Source: Janthinobacterium silvisoli
GTDB lineage: Bacteria > Pseudomonadota > Gammaproteobacteria > Burkholderiales > Burkholderiaceae_D
Direction: 5' to 3'
Length of the DNA stretch: 64,000 nt
Assembly: GCF_014200725.1 (NCBI RefSeq)
Contig: NZ_JACHCL010000002.1
Span: 372,001-436,000, forward strand
Shown: in pieces, positions 6,815 to 15,317 of the stretch
How the letters are laid out: each line of letters opens with the position of its first letter
How positions within the stretch are numbered: the first letter of the stretch is position 1
The notes under the pieces: generated by a model
The model's database searches: none
What the model saw: the letters and a program-made list of their open reading frames with translations, nothing else
Told to the model about the DNA's origin: nothing
Position numbers and translations under genes: made by a program

Positions 6815-8758
6815 TCAATGCTTGGCCAGGGCCAGCGTTTCTGCGCTGCCGCCCAGGTAGGCTTCGATGACTTTCGGATCGCTTTGTACCGCAGCGGGCA
6901 CGCCCTCGGCGATCTTTTGGCCAAAGTCCAGCACCGTCACCACGTCCGACAAGGCCATCACCACATCCATATGATGCTCGATCAGGATAATGGTGATGCC
7001 ATGTTCGCGTATCTTGCGGATGATGGCCATCAACTCCTTGATATCGGGCGCCGTCAGACCGGCAGCCGGTTCGTCGAGCAGCAGCAAGCGCGGGTTCAGG
7101 CCCAGCGCGCGGCCGATTTCCAGCAGCCGCTGCTTGCCATATGGGAGATTGCGCGCCTCCTCATTGGCCAGGCCGGCCAGGCCCACGAATTCCAGGATGC
7201 TGGCCGCCCGGGCGCGCGCCGCCGCTTCTTCGCGCCGGTAGCGCGGCGTGTGCAGCATCACGTCCAGCACATTCGACTTGAAGGTATTGTGCAAGCCGAC
7301 CAGCACATTTTCGGTGGCCGTCATTTCACCGAACAGCTGCACATTCTGAAACGTGCGCGCCACGCCGCCCAGCGCGATCTCGGATGGCGTGCGGCCAGAG
7401 ATCACCACACCGGCAAACTCCACCTTGCCCGCCGTCGGTTTGTAGATCCCCGTCAGCACGTTCATCATGGTGCTTTTGCCCGAGCCATTTGGCCCGATCA
7501 AGCCATGCACCGAGCCTTGCGTGACATTCAGGTCCACCTGATTAAGGGCTTTCAAGCCGCCGAACTGCATCAGCGCCTGCTCGACCTTGAGCAGTATCGC
7601 GCCCTGTTGACCGCCCTGCGCATGCTGGAACGGCGCTACGCCGCTGGCTGCCACGGCCGCCACATGGCCACGGCCCTTGCCGACAAAACTCATCAAAAAT
7701 CCCACGATGCCATCCTGCAGGTAATAGACGACAAATAAAGTCATCAGACCGAAGATGGTCAGCCGCCAGTCGACCATATTATCGAGCTTGTAAGAAAAAG
7801 CGGCCAGACCGATGGTCGCCAGCAGCGGCACGATCACGCCGCGCACAGTGCTGCGTTTTTTCGCCAGCATGTAGGCCGAGCCGATCACGCCCAGCACGGC
7901 GGCGGCCACGGCAATCTGGCGGAACAACTCGATATCGGCCAGCAGGCTGGGGAGCATGACCACGATCAGCGCGCCGATCAAGGCGCCCGAACGCGTCTTG
8001 CGCCCGCCCATGATGACGGCCAGCAGGAACAAGATCGTCAGCTCGAAGTTGTAGGTATTGGGCGAAATATACTCTTCCGAATACGCATACAAGCTGCCCG
8101 CCAGGCCCGCGAAACCGGCGCTGATGACAAAGGCGTACACCTTGTAGCGGTACACGGACACGCCCATGCAGTCCGAGGCAATCGGGCTGTCGCGCAAAGC
8201 CTCAAAGGCGCGCCCCAGGTTGGATTTCAATATGCGGTGCACGATGATCAAGGAAATCACCATCAGCGCAGCCACCATATAGTAGTACTCGACTTCAGAC
8301 AGCTTGTGGCCCCACACCTCGGGCTTGTGGATCTTGATGCCCATCGGTCCCTCTGTCAGAAAGGTCATCTCATTGATCAGGATCTGCACGATGGTCCCAA
8401 AAGCCAGCGTCACCATCGCCAGGTACGGCCCCGTGACGCGCAGCGCTGGCAAGGCCAGGATGGCGCCGAACAGCGCCGCGCCCGCGATACTGGCCGGTAT
8501 CGCCAGCCAGAACGGCAAGCCCAGTTTGAATACCAGCACGCCGGTGGCGTAGGAACCGATGCCGAACAGGCCCGCGTGGCCCAGCGAGACCTGTCCCGTG
8601 TAGCCGACCACGATATCGAGGCCAAACAACAAAATCGCGTAGATCAAAATGGTTTCGGCCAGGTGGATGTAATACGGATTCGGGATGAGGATGGGGTATA
8701 GCACCAGCGCGGCCAGTCCCGCCGCGCTCAGGACCAGCATGGTGATTTTCTTGTTCAT
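6815..8758 (-). CDS. livM: Fused LivM permease-LivG ATPase
   Basis: A 647-residue fusion. Residues 1 to about 360 are a LivM-type inner membrane permease with around ten hydrophobic segments and the LivM signature GYTGQVSLGHAGLFGIG (52-68). After a linker of about 25 residues (Ala/Gly/Gln-rich, 362-387), residues 388-640 are a LivG ATPase: Walker A GPNGSGKST (422-430), the GVARTFQNVQLF segment, the variant signature LPYGKQR, and Walker B LLLLDEP. In E. coli these are two proteins; the fusion is known from betaproteobacteria. It pairs with LivH and LivF to make a complete transporter. The frame runs unbroken across the linker, so this is not a sequencing artefact. Confidence 0.94.
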   Translation of the reverse strand: MNKKITMLVLSAAGLAALVLYPILIPNPYYIHLAETILIYAILLFGLDIVVGYTGQVSLGHAGLFGIGSYATGVLVFKLGLPFWLAIPASIAGAALFGAILALPALRVTGPYLAMVTLAFGTIVQILINEMTFLTEGPMGIKIHKPEVWGHKLSEVEYYYMVAALMVISLIIVHRILKSNLGRAFEALRDSPIASDCMGVSVYRYKVYAFVISAGFAGLAGSLYAYSEEYISPNTYNFELTILFLLAVIMGGRKTRSGALIGALIVVMLPSLLADIELFRQIAVAAAVLGVIGSAYMLAKKRSTVRGVIVPLLATIGLAAFSYKLDNMVDWRLTIFGLMTLFVVYYLQDGIVGFLMSFVGKGRGHVAAVAASGVAPFQHAQGGQQGAILLKVEQALMQFGGLKALNQVDLNVTQGSVHGLIGPNGSGKSTMMNVLTGIYKPTAGKVEFAGVVISGRTPSEIALGGVARTFQNVQLFGEMTATENVLVGLHNTFKSNVLDVMLHTPRYRREEAAARARAASILEFVGLAGLANEEARNLPYGKQRLLEIGRALGLNPRLLLLDEPAAGLTAPDIKELMAIIRKIREHGITIILIEHHMDVVMALSDVVTVLDFGQKIAEGVPAAVQSDPKVIEAYLGGSAETLALAKH

Positions 8759-8765
8759 CGACGCC

Positions 8766-9656
8766 TCAGACTTTCTTGATCGCGGCTTTGCCGAACAGGC
8801 CGGATGGCTTGATGGCCAGCACCAGCAGCAATAGCAGCAGTCCCGGTACTTCCTTGTAGCCGGTGGAAATGTAATAGCCGGTGGTGGTTTCCGCGATGCC
8901 CAAAATCAGGCCGCCGACGATGGCGCCCACGCCCGACGTCAGGCCGCCGATAATGGCCACCGCAAAGGCTTTCAAGCCCAGGGAGGCGCCCATGGTGGCG
9001 CCCGTCAGGGTCAAAGGCGCCACCAGCACGCCGGCGAAAGCAGCCGTGGCCGACGACAAGGCATACGAAAACGTGATCACCCGGCCCGTATTGATGCCCA
9101 TCAGGCCAGCCGCGTCTCGGTCATTCGCCGTGGCGACCACCGCCTTGCCATAAATCGATTTGCGGTTGAATATCTCCACCGCCAGCATGATGGCCAGTGC
9201 GCCGACGACGACCGCCACCTGCATAGGCTGCACATTGGCGCCGAAAATGGTAAACGGTGCGGCGGACAGCGGCGAAGGAAAGGTCAGGTCATCCTTGCCC
9301 CAGATGTTTTCCGCCACATTTTTAAAGATGATGGCCAGCGCGATAGTCGACATGATCCAGCCGAATTCAGACTTGATCTTGATGGCGGGCCGCACGCCTA
9401 TCCATTCGACGAACATGCCCTGCAAGGCGCCGAAGGCGATTACCAGGGGAATCATCAGCAGATAACCCATGTACGGGCCGCCGTGGATGGTGCCGACCAG
9501 GGAAAGACCGACCAGGGCGCCCAGCATCAGCGATTCGCCCTGGCCAAAGTTGAGGGTGCCCGAGGTGGCGAAGGTCAGCTGGTAACCGAAGGCGATGACG
9601 GCATAGATCATGCCCAGCGCGATACCGCTGAAGACAAGCTGCAGGAAGATTTCCAT
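8766..9656 (-). CDS. livH: Branched-chain amino acid ABC transporter permease LivH
   Basis: A 296-residue inner membrane permease with about eight hydrophobic segments. It begins MEIFLQLVFSGIALGMIYA, followed by the family motif SGTLNFGQGE and the GLKAFAVAIIGGLTSGVGA cytoplasmic loop that contacts the ATPase. The start at 9656 is preceded by GGGGAA; an in-frame ATG 60 bases further upstream lies inside the intercistronic hairpin and is rejected. The stop is 7 bases before the livMG start. Partner of LivM in the channel. Confidence 0.94.
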   Translation of the reverse strand: MEIFLQLVFSGIALGMIYAVIAFGYQLTFATSGTLNFGQGESLMLGALVGLSLVGTIHGGPYMGYLLMIPLVIAFGALQGMFVEWIGVRPAIKIKSEFGWIMSTIALAIIFKNVAENIWGKDDLTFPSPLSAAPFTIFGANVQPMQVAVVVGALAIMLAVEIFNRKSIYGKAVVATANDRDAAGLMGINTGRVITFSYALSSATAAFAGVLVAPLTLTGATMGASLGLKAFAVAIIGGLTSGVGAIVGGLILGIAETTTGYYISTGYKEVPGLLLLLLVLAIKPSGLFGKAAIKKV

Positions 9657-9684
9657 GGTATTCCCCGATAGACGAAGATAAGAC

Positions 9685-9742
9685 AATGGCCAGTCCTGAT
9701 TCCTCAGGCTGGCCATTTCACCGCTAATGAATATGCATTAGC
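9685..9742 (-). promoter_or_regulatory. Two hairpins between livK and livH
   Basis: The 91-base spacer after the livK stop holds two inverted repeats. GCTAATG/CATTAGC (7 bp) is at 9723-9742. A longer one is at 9685-9717, with AATGGCCAG and CTGGCCATT as outer arms and CCTGA/TCAGG as inner arms, 14 bp with a one-base bulge. Neither is followed by a T-run. Such structures behind a binding-protein gene usually protect the upstream mRNA from 3' exonucleases and so raise binding protein above permease. That role here is inference. Confidence 0.6.
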
Positions 9743-9747
9743 CGGAC

Positions 9748-10914
9748 TTACTTGGCGAGGATGACCTTGCCATCCTTGACTTCACCGAATACCGTCAAAT
9801 CGGCCGTGATGGCTTCATGGTTGGTCTTGCTGAAGGGCTTGTTGTAGGTAGTGACGGCGCCATCAACCTTTTCGTTGAGGTTTTCCAGCGCGGCGCGCAC
9901 TTTCGGGCCATCCGTGCCGCCAGCCTGCTTGATGGCCGCGGCCAGCAGGTAGACCGAATCATAGCCCTGCGCTGCCGACACGGCTGACGGCATGCGTCCG
10001 CCCGACGGTTTGTAGGCCGCGACGTAGGCGTCGATAAAGGCTTTGCGTTTCGGGGTACTGGCGTCCTGGATAAAGGTTTGCGGCATGCGCGTGCCGTCGC
10101 CATTCTTGCCCGCATTATCGATGAAGTTACCCATGGCAAGGGTCCAGCTGCCGATCAGCGGCACTTTCCAGCCCAGTTTTTCCATGCCGTTGGCGATCTG
10201 CGCCAGTTCCGGTCCGATGCCGTAGGTCAGTACCACTTCGGCGCCCGCCTGCTTGGCTTTCAGCAGCTGGGCCGTCATGTCGACGTCCTTGATATTGTAT
10301 TTTTCAACGGCGACCGGCTTGATGCCTTTGGCGTCGAGCGCTTTTTCCAGGTCGGCGCGGCCCAGCTGGCCATAATTGGTAGAGTCGGCCAGGATCGCCA
10401 CTTTCTTGAAGTTACGGCGCGTGATGGCTTCTTCGACGATCATGTGCGACTGGATCTGGTCACTGGCGGCGTTGCGGAAGATGTAATTATCGGGCTGGTC
10501 GGCAAATTGTTTGGTAATGATCGAGCCGGTCGCCACGTTGTTGATCACAGGAATCTTGGCTTCCTGGTAAAAACGCTGCGAAGCCAGGGCCACGCCCGTA
10601 TTGATGTAGCCGACAGTGGCGGCGACTTTTTCCTTGTTGATCAGCTCTTGTGCGATTTGCACGCCACGCTCGTTCTTGGCCTCGTCGTCGCGTTCGATCA
10701 GCAACAGCGAACGGCCCATGACGCCGCCCTTGGCATTGATTTCCGCCACCGCCAGCTTGACGCCGTCGCGCATCGACACGCCCATCGGCGCGGAACCGCC
10801 CGTGAAGGGACCGGACACGCCGATCTTGATGGGGTCGGCTGCATGAGCAAGCGACGAGAGCTGCGAGAAACCCAAAACCAAACTTGCCACGAGCAACTTC
10901 TGTTTGAAATTCAT
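9748..10914 (-). CDS. livK: Branched-chain amino acid periplasmic binding protein
   Basis: A 388-residue type I periplasmic binding protein. Residues 1-25 are a signal peptide ending LAHA; the mature protein starts ADPIKIGVSGPFTGG, the classic LivK/LivJ beginning. The region KGGVMGRSLLLIERDD and the AxxxxGYINTGVA ligand-site stretch are present. The start is set at ATG 10914: AGGAG lies 6 bases before it, whereas the in-frame ATG at 10920 directly abuts AGGAG and could not be used well. First gene of the liv operon. Substrate class (branched-chain or related amino acids) follows from the family; exact specificity cannot be read. Confidence 0.94.
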   Translation of the reverse strand: MNFKQKLLVASLVLGFSQLSSLAHAADPIKIGVSGPFTGGSAPMGVSMRDGVKLAVAEINAKGGVMGRSLLLIERDDEAKNERGVQIAQELINKEKVAATVGYINTGVALASQRFYQEAKIPVINNVATGSIITKQFADQPDNYIFRNAASDQIQSHMIVEEAITRRNFKKVAILADSTNYGQLGRADLEKALDAKGIKPVAVEKYNIKDVDMTAQLLKAKQAGAEVVLTYGIGPELAQIANGMEKLGWKVPLIGSWTLAMGNFIDNAGKNGDGTRMPQTFIQDASTPKRKAFIDAYVAAYKPSGGRMPSAVSAAQGYDSVYLLAAAIKQAGGTDGPKVRAALENLNEKVDGAVTTYNKPFSKTNHEAITADLTVFGEVKDGKVILAK

Positions 10915-11283
10915 TGTCATCTCCTGTGATACAACGTTTTTAGTCGTACTTATTTTTATAGTCGTACGCTGGATAACCGCCCCATCGATAAATCATTGTA
11001 GGTTAGTAAACATGCACCAGCAACAACTACATATGACGCGGCGCAGCATGCATAAAAAGCCCAATAGCTTATGCAAATGTCAGTTTTCTGTAAGGAAAAT
11101 ATGGGTGGAATTGCTGCGGTATGCGCTGGCATTGTGGTGAAAAGTAGTGCCGGGCGTAAGCAAACTGGGCAATCGATCGGGAAATGATCTGGCACAAATC
11201 CGCCGCTGGCCAGCATGCTAAGTTCGGCAAAAGCCGGCGCCCATACGCAGGCCATTCCAGCCACCCCACCGCATGGAGGCCTT
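10915..11283. other. Intergenic region between livK and the divergent lipoprotein gene
   Basis: About 370 bases with no convincing gene. The part next to livK is AT-rich and should carry the liv promoter; it holds a 9-bp direct repeat listed separately. The part next to the lipoprotein gene is GC-rich; GGAGG just before 11284 is that gene's ribosome binding site. Confidence 0.5.
10941..10967. repeat. 9-bp direct repeat upstream of livK
   Basis: TAGTCGTAC occurs at 10941-10949 and 10959-10967, with an 18-base period. The livK start is about 27 bases away. The spacing of just under two helical turns would suit a tandemly bound regulator, but no regulator is identified. Confidence 0.45.
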
Positions 11284-12180
11284 ATGCAGCGCCCGTCGAG
11301 ATTTACCATTCCTACCTTGCTGCTGGCCGGCCTGCTGCTGGATGGCTGCACGAATCTGGCGCCCGTGCGCACCTTCGCCGAGCAGACGCAAAAACTGTCG
11401 GCCAGTTTTGATCCCATGCTGGCCGGCACGCTCAACAACTGCACCGACAACGCCATGCGCAAGCGGCTGATCATGAGCAATCGCTTCGATGCGCAAGCGA
11501 GCGAACAGGCGGCGCAGGCAGATTGCCTGCCGATCGCCCAGGCCAGCATCCCGATAGCCAGGCTGAACGATGTCTTGCTGCGCTATGCGCAAACCCTGGC
11601 GAAAGTGGCGGACGACAAGCTGCCCGTCCACAAGCAGGAATTCACGGCGCTCGGCGATGCGCTGGGAGGGCTGACGCAGTCGAACGGCGATGCGCCGCTG
11701 CTCGATGCAAACAAATTATACAAAGTGGTGAAATTGAGCGAACACCTGAGCCGCCTGGCCACGCAGCGCCTGCAGAAATCGGCCTTACGGGAATTGCTCG
11801 ATGAGCAGGAAGCCGTGACCATCGTCAGCAATGCGCTCAAGGAATATGCGCAGCGCAGCTACCGCGCCGGCTTGCAGGACGAGCTGCGCGATCTGCAACT
11901 GCTGCGCAGCGCCGTCGATGGCGCCGCGCCGCGCGAACCGCTGGCCGCCAACTACATACGCACGCGGCTTTACCTGGAAAGCAAGCAGCTGCAGGAGCGG
12001 CAGAAAATCGTCGCCAGCTATGTGCGCGCCGTCGATTCGCTGCAAGCGAGCATCACCAGTTTGCGGGCCAATCTGGACAGCCTGCAGGCGCCGGAACTGC
12101 AACAGCAGCTGGCGCAGTTTTCCGAACACGTCGATGCGCTGCAACAGCAAGCCGTGTTTTATGCACCAGCCCGCTGGTAA
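11284..12180 (+). CDS. Predicted lipoprotein of unknown function
   Basis: A 298-residue protein starting MQRPSRF with a hydrophobic stretch and lipobox LLLDGC (Cys22), so it is predicted to be lipid-anchored. The mature part is almost wholly alpha-helical, with heptad-like leucines in its second half (SLQASITSLRANLDSLQA and neighbours), suggesting a coiled coil facing the periplasm. Two further cysteines lie near 53 and 81. The start is set by GGAGG at 11275-11279; an upstream in-frame ATG gives no signal peptide. It is followed 24 bases later by a gene for a small helical protein, with which it probably forms an operon. No family recognised. Confidence 0.75.
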   Translation: MQRPSRFTIPTLLLAGLLLDGCTNLAPVRTFAEQTQKLSASFDPMLAGTLNNCTDNAMRKRLIMSNRFDAQASEQAAQADCLPIAQASIPIARLNDVLLRYAQTLAKVADDKLPVHKQEFTALGDALGGLTQSNGDAPLLDANKLYKVVKLSEHLSRLATQRLQKSALRELLDEQEAVTIVSNALKEYAQRSYRAGLQDELRDLQLLRSAVDGAAPREPLAANYIRTRLYLESKQLQERQKIVASYVRAVDSLQASITSLRANLDSLQAPELQQQLAQFSEHVDALQQQAVFYAPARW

Positions 12181-12204
12181 GTCGCGCTATAAAAGGAGAA
12201 CAGC

Positions 12205-12612
12205 ATGGCCCAACTGACTGAATTGACGAAAGAACAGGCATACGCGATTGCCGACAGCCTGGCGCAGGCATCGAGCCTGGTGCTGGAATTGCGCATCCGC
12301 GAACGCACTTCGCTGGCGCCCCCAGACCAGGACTTGCTGGAGCAATATGAAAACCACCTGGACCAGATGGTGGCCCTGTTTCGCGCCTATGGCATCAGCC
12401 TGATCGCCGAGGGGGCGGAGCAGGCGCGCAGCGATATCGAGGGCGCCATCGCCAAGGGCAAGGCCCAGCTCAAGCGCATCGCCGACGTCAAGGCTGCCAT
12501 CAGCGCGGCGGCCAAGCTGGTCGACCTGGGCGCGGCCATTTTGTCACGCGACCCGTTCGCCATCGGCGAGGCGGCCGCCAGCTTGCGGGCCAAGCCGGAG
12601 AAGCAAGGCTAG
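12205..12612 (+). CDS. Helical protein of unknown function, partner of the lipoprotein
   Basis: A 135-residue protein preceded by an excellent binding site (AAAGGAG). It is nearly all helix, begins MAQLTELTKEQAYAIADS, and has an Ala/Ile-rich region at about 95-125 (AAISAAAKLVDLGAAIL) that could be amphipathic or membrane-associating. There is no signal peptide. It lies directly behind the lipoprotein gene and ends 1 base before the stop of the convergent Sel1-like gene. The conserved tight pairing, if confirmed in relatives, would suggest a shared envelope role. I do not recognise the family. Confidence 0.7.
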   Translation: MAQLTELTKEQAYAIADSLAQASSLVLELRIRERTSLAPPDQDLLEQYENHLDQMVALFRAYGISLIAEGAEQARSDIEGAIAKGKAQLKRIADVKAAISAAAKLVDLGAAILSRDPFAIGEAAASLRAKPEKQG

Positions 12613-12613
12613 C

Positions 12614-13096
12614 TTAGGGTTCCGGCTGGTGGTGCGTCATCGCATGTTCCGCCATTTTCAGGAACAGGGCCGCCTGTTCTTCATTGCGGCCATAACCCAT
12701 GCGCCCTTCACCGACGGCGATGGCTTTTTGTTGCAAGGCCTCCGGATATTCAGCCTCGCAAGCGGCATCGAGCCAGTAGCGCGCTTGCGCTTGATCGCTG
12801 TCAAGCAGCATATTGGCCACGATGAACATGGCCGGCACCACTTGCCGCTGCGCCGCCAGCGTCATCCAGTGCAGCGCGGCCGCCTGGTCTTGCGGGCCAC
12901 CCATGCCATTCTTCAACATCAAGCCCAGGTAGTACGCGGCCGCACCGCTGCCCTGCCCCGCCGCTTCAGTGAACAGCAAGCGCGCCTGCGGCTGCTGCGC
13001 CGGCGAACCACGCATCAAGGCCTTGGCTTCCATCAGCTGCGCCGAAGGATCGCCGGCTGCCAGCGCCGCCGCCAGCAGCCACGCCGCTACCGTCAT
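12614..13096 (-). CDS. Sel1-like repeat protein
   Basis: A 160-residue protein with a short hydrophobic N-terminus (MTVAAWLLAAALAAG), likely a signal peptide for the periplasm. It is followed by Sel1/TPR-like helical pairs: AAAYYLGLMLKNGMGG, then AALHWMTLAAQ, PAMFIVANMLLDS, ARYWLDAACE and NEEQAALFLKMAE. The first codon overlaps the stop of cpdB in an ATGA arrangement, so translation is coupled to it. Sel1 repeats mediate protein contacts; a link to the nucleotidase is inferred only from the coupling. Confidence 0.8.
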   Translation of the reverse strand: MTVAAWLLAAALAAGDPSAQLMEAKALMRGSPAQQPQARLLFTEAAGQGSGAAAYYLGLMLKNGMGGPQDQAAALHWMTLAAQRQVVPAMFIVANMLLDSDQAQARYWLDAACEAEYPEALQQKAIAVGEGRMGYGRNEEQAALFLKMAEHAMTHHQPEP

Positions 13097-15114
13097 TTCG
13101 ACAGGTCGACCTGGTACAGCGCAAAGCCCTTGCCTGCGCCATCGTCGGCTTTGAGCTGCGTGACATTATCGATACCGGCCGCTTTGGCCAGGTCGATCAC
13201 GTTGGGCGCCGAGTGGAATACCACCGGGCCTTTGGTCGCCACTTTGGCGAAGCGCCAGCTGCGCGCCGATCCGTTTTTCACCCGCGTCAGGTTTTTCTCT
13301 TTGCTAACATAGGCGATCAGGATTTCGCGGTTGTTGTCCGGCGAGGCGACCACCGTCTTGCTGCCATCGAGGCCAGGGAAGTTGCCGCCACCGCTGGCGC
13401 GGTAGTTATTCGTCGCGATCAAAAATTCCTGCTTTGCATCCACCGGCTTGCCCTGGTAGGTCAAGCCCTTGATGCGCTGGCCGGGCGGCTGCGTCACATC
13501 GATTTGGTAGCGCACGTCGGCGCTGCTGATGGCGTCGAAGTTGTAGCTTGGGTGGGCAGCGTTAATCAATTCCTGCGCTTCAGGCTTGTTAGGGTCGATA
13601 GTATTGAAGCGGCGCGCCGACTGTTCCAGCCAGGCCGTCAATTCCGCGCCAGTCATCTTCACGCCATACAGGGCGTTCGGGTACAGGTACAGGTCGGCCG
13701 CGTTATTGAGCGCCACGCTGCCCGCCTTGACATCCGTGTAATCGGAAACACCAGCCGAACCGCTCTTGAATGGCGACGACATCGACAGCACTGGCAAGCT
13801 GGCGTATTGCGGCAAGTTCGCCTTGACGTAGGCCGCCAGGTAAGCGCCCTGCGCCTGGTTCACCACTTCGATGGCGCTGACGTCGCCCACGTCGGCAAAG
13901 TAGGTGTTCATGCGGAAATCCGTCACGCCCACCGGCGTTTGCACATACTTGATGGTGGCTGCGTGCTCCTCGGCCACCAGCGCAGCAAGCTCCGCGTCAG
14001 GCGCCACATAGCTTTTATCCGCATTCTGGATGCCGCGCGCTTCCACCGTGGTGCGGCTCTTGTCGACTACCCACTGCTTGCCGTCATATTGCAGATGCAG
14101 GCCGATCACGCCCAGGTGCTTGCCCCACAAATTGGCCATCACGGTCGGCACGCCATAGACCAAGCCTTTTACCTTGTCGACGCCGGGCAGATTAAATTGC
14201 GGCACCGTGCTGGTAGCGTTCGGGAACAGCTGGTGCGAGTGGCCGATCAGCATGGCGTCCACGCCCGGCACCTGCGCCAGGTAGTAGTTACCGTTTTCCA
14301 TGGTCGGCGAATACGGGCTGTCATCGAGGCCGCCGTGCGAAATCGCCACCACCAGGTCGGCGCCCTTGGCGCGCATCTCGGGAATGTATTTTTCCGCCGT
14401 TTCGCGCACGCCCTGCGTGTAGACCCGCCCTTCCAGCCAGCGCTTGTCCCAGGACAGGATGGTCGGCGGCGTAAAGCCGATGATGCCGACCTTGATGGTG
14501 GCCGCTACCTGCTTGCCATCGGGGCCGGTGGCCGTAATTTCTTTATCGATGATGTGATATGGCGCGAACAGCGGCTTGCCGCTCTTGACGCTATATACAT
14601 TGGCCAGCACCTGCGGAAAATGGGGGCCGGCGCAGCGCGGCTTGGCTGGATCCACGCTGTCGACATCAAACTGGCTGCCCGTTACCTGGCTCAAATACGC
14701 CAGGCCGTAGTTGAATTCGTGGTTGCCGATGCCGCCGCCATCAACCTTCAGCAGATTCAATGCCTTGTAGACGGCCAGGGTCTGGTCGCAGGCCACCGGC
14801 TTGACCAGCGCCTGGTAATCGGCCAGCGCCGTGCCCTGGATGGTGTCGCCGTTATCGAGCAAGAGGTTATTCGGAAACTCGCTGCGCGCCTGCGCGATCA
14901 CGGTCGCCGTGCGTTCCAGGCCGATGGAAGGTTCCGCCTGCAGCTTGTAATAGTCATAACTCAATACATTGGCGTGCAAGTCCGTCGTCTCCAGCAAAGC
15001 CAGCGTAGCGCTGCTGCCGGGCTGCGGTTGGGCTAAGCCTGTAGCGGTGGGCGGCAAGGTCCCGCAGCCGGCCAGCAGCAGCGGTAACAGGGCGAGACGA
15101 GGAAGTTGGCGCAT
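13093..15114 (-). CDS. cpdB: 2',3'-cyclic-nucleotide phosphodiesterase / 3'-nucleotidase, lipoprotein form
   Basis: A 673-residue metallophosphoesterase of the CpdB type that hydrolyses 2',3'-cyclic nucleotides and 3'-nucleotides outside the cytoplasm so that nucleosides can be salvaged. Metal-site motifs are DLHAN (45-49), DNGDT, GNHEFNYG, SHGG and GHSH; the C-terminal nucleotide-binding domain contains NNYRASGGGNFPG. Residues 1-17 form a lipobox LLAGC (Cys17), so it is predicted to be lipid-anchored, unlike the soluble periplasmic E. coli enzyme. AGGGAACC precedes the ATG at 15114. It overlaps the downstream Sel1 gene by 4 bases. Confidence 0.92.
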   Translation of the reverse strand: MRQLPRLALLPLLLAGCGTLPPTATGLAQPQPGSSATLALLETTDLHANVLSYDYYKLQAEPSIGLERTATVIAQARSEFPNNLLLDNGDTIQGTALADYQALVKPVACDQTLAVYKALNLLKVDGGGIGNHEFNYGLAYLSQVTGSQFDVDSVDPAKPRCAGPHFPQVLANVYSVKSGKPLFAPYHIIDKEITATGPDGKQVAATIKVGIIGFTPPTILSWDKRWLEGRVYTQGVRETAEKYIPEMRAKGADLVVAISHGGLDDSPYSPTMENGNYYLAQVPGVDAMLIGHSHQLFPNATSTVPQFNLPGVDKVKGLVYGVPTVMANLWGKHLGVIGLHLQYDGKQWVVDKSRTTVEARGIQNADKSYVAPDAELAALVAEEHAATIKYVQTPVGVTDFRMNTYFADVGDVSAIEVVNQAQGAYLAAYVKANLPQYASLPVLSMSSPFKSGSAGVSDYTDVKAGSVALNNAADLYLYPNALYGVKMTGAELTAWLEQSARRFNTIDPNKPEAQELINAAHPSYNFDAISSADVRYQIDVTQPPGQRIKGLTYQGKPVDAKQEFLIATNNYRASGGGNFPGLDGSKTVVASPDNNREILIAYVSKEKNLTRVKNGSARSWRFAKVATKGPVVFHSAPNVIDLAKAAGIDNVTQLKADDGAGKGFALYQVDLSK

Positions 15115-15317
15115 GATGGTTCCCTATGGAAAGACAATATCGCCAGCATCATACGCAGCACGGCGGCCACCATCAAGCCATAAAATATTGTCGCAAATAC
15201 AGCAAAACAGTGATTTTATTCTCCCCTGTGGCTGTGATTCATTGCTGCCGTCATCAGAAACGGCCCATGCTCGCGTATAATTCAGGGTTTGATTTCACCA
15301 TAGAAGACCAGAATATT

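Noticed and set aside
13213..15036. A 607-codon plus-strand frame opposite cpdB
   Set aside because: The minus strand encodes all CpdB metal motifs; the opposite frame has no motifs or binding site.
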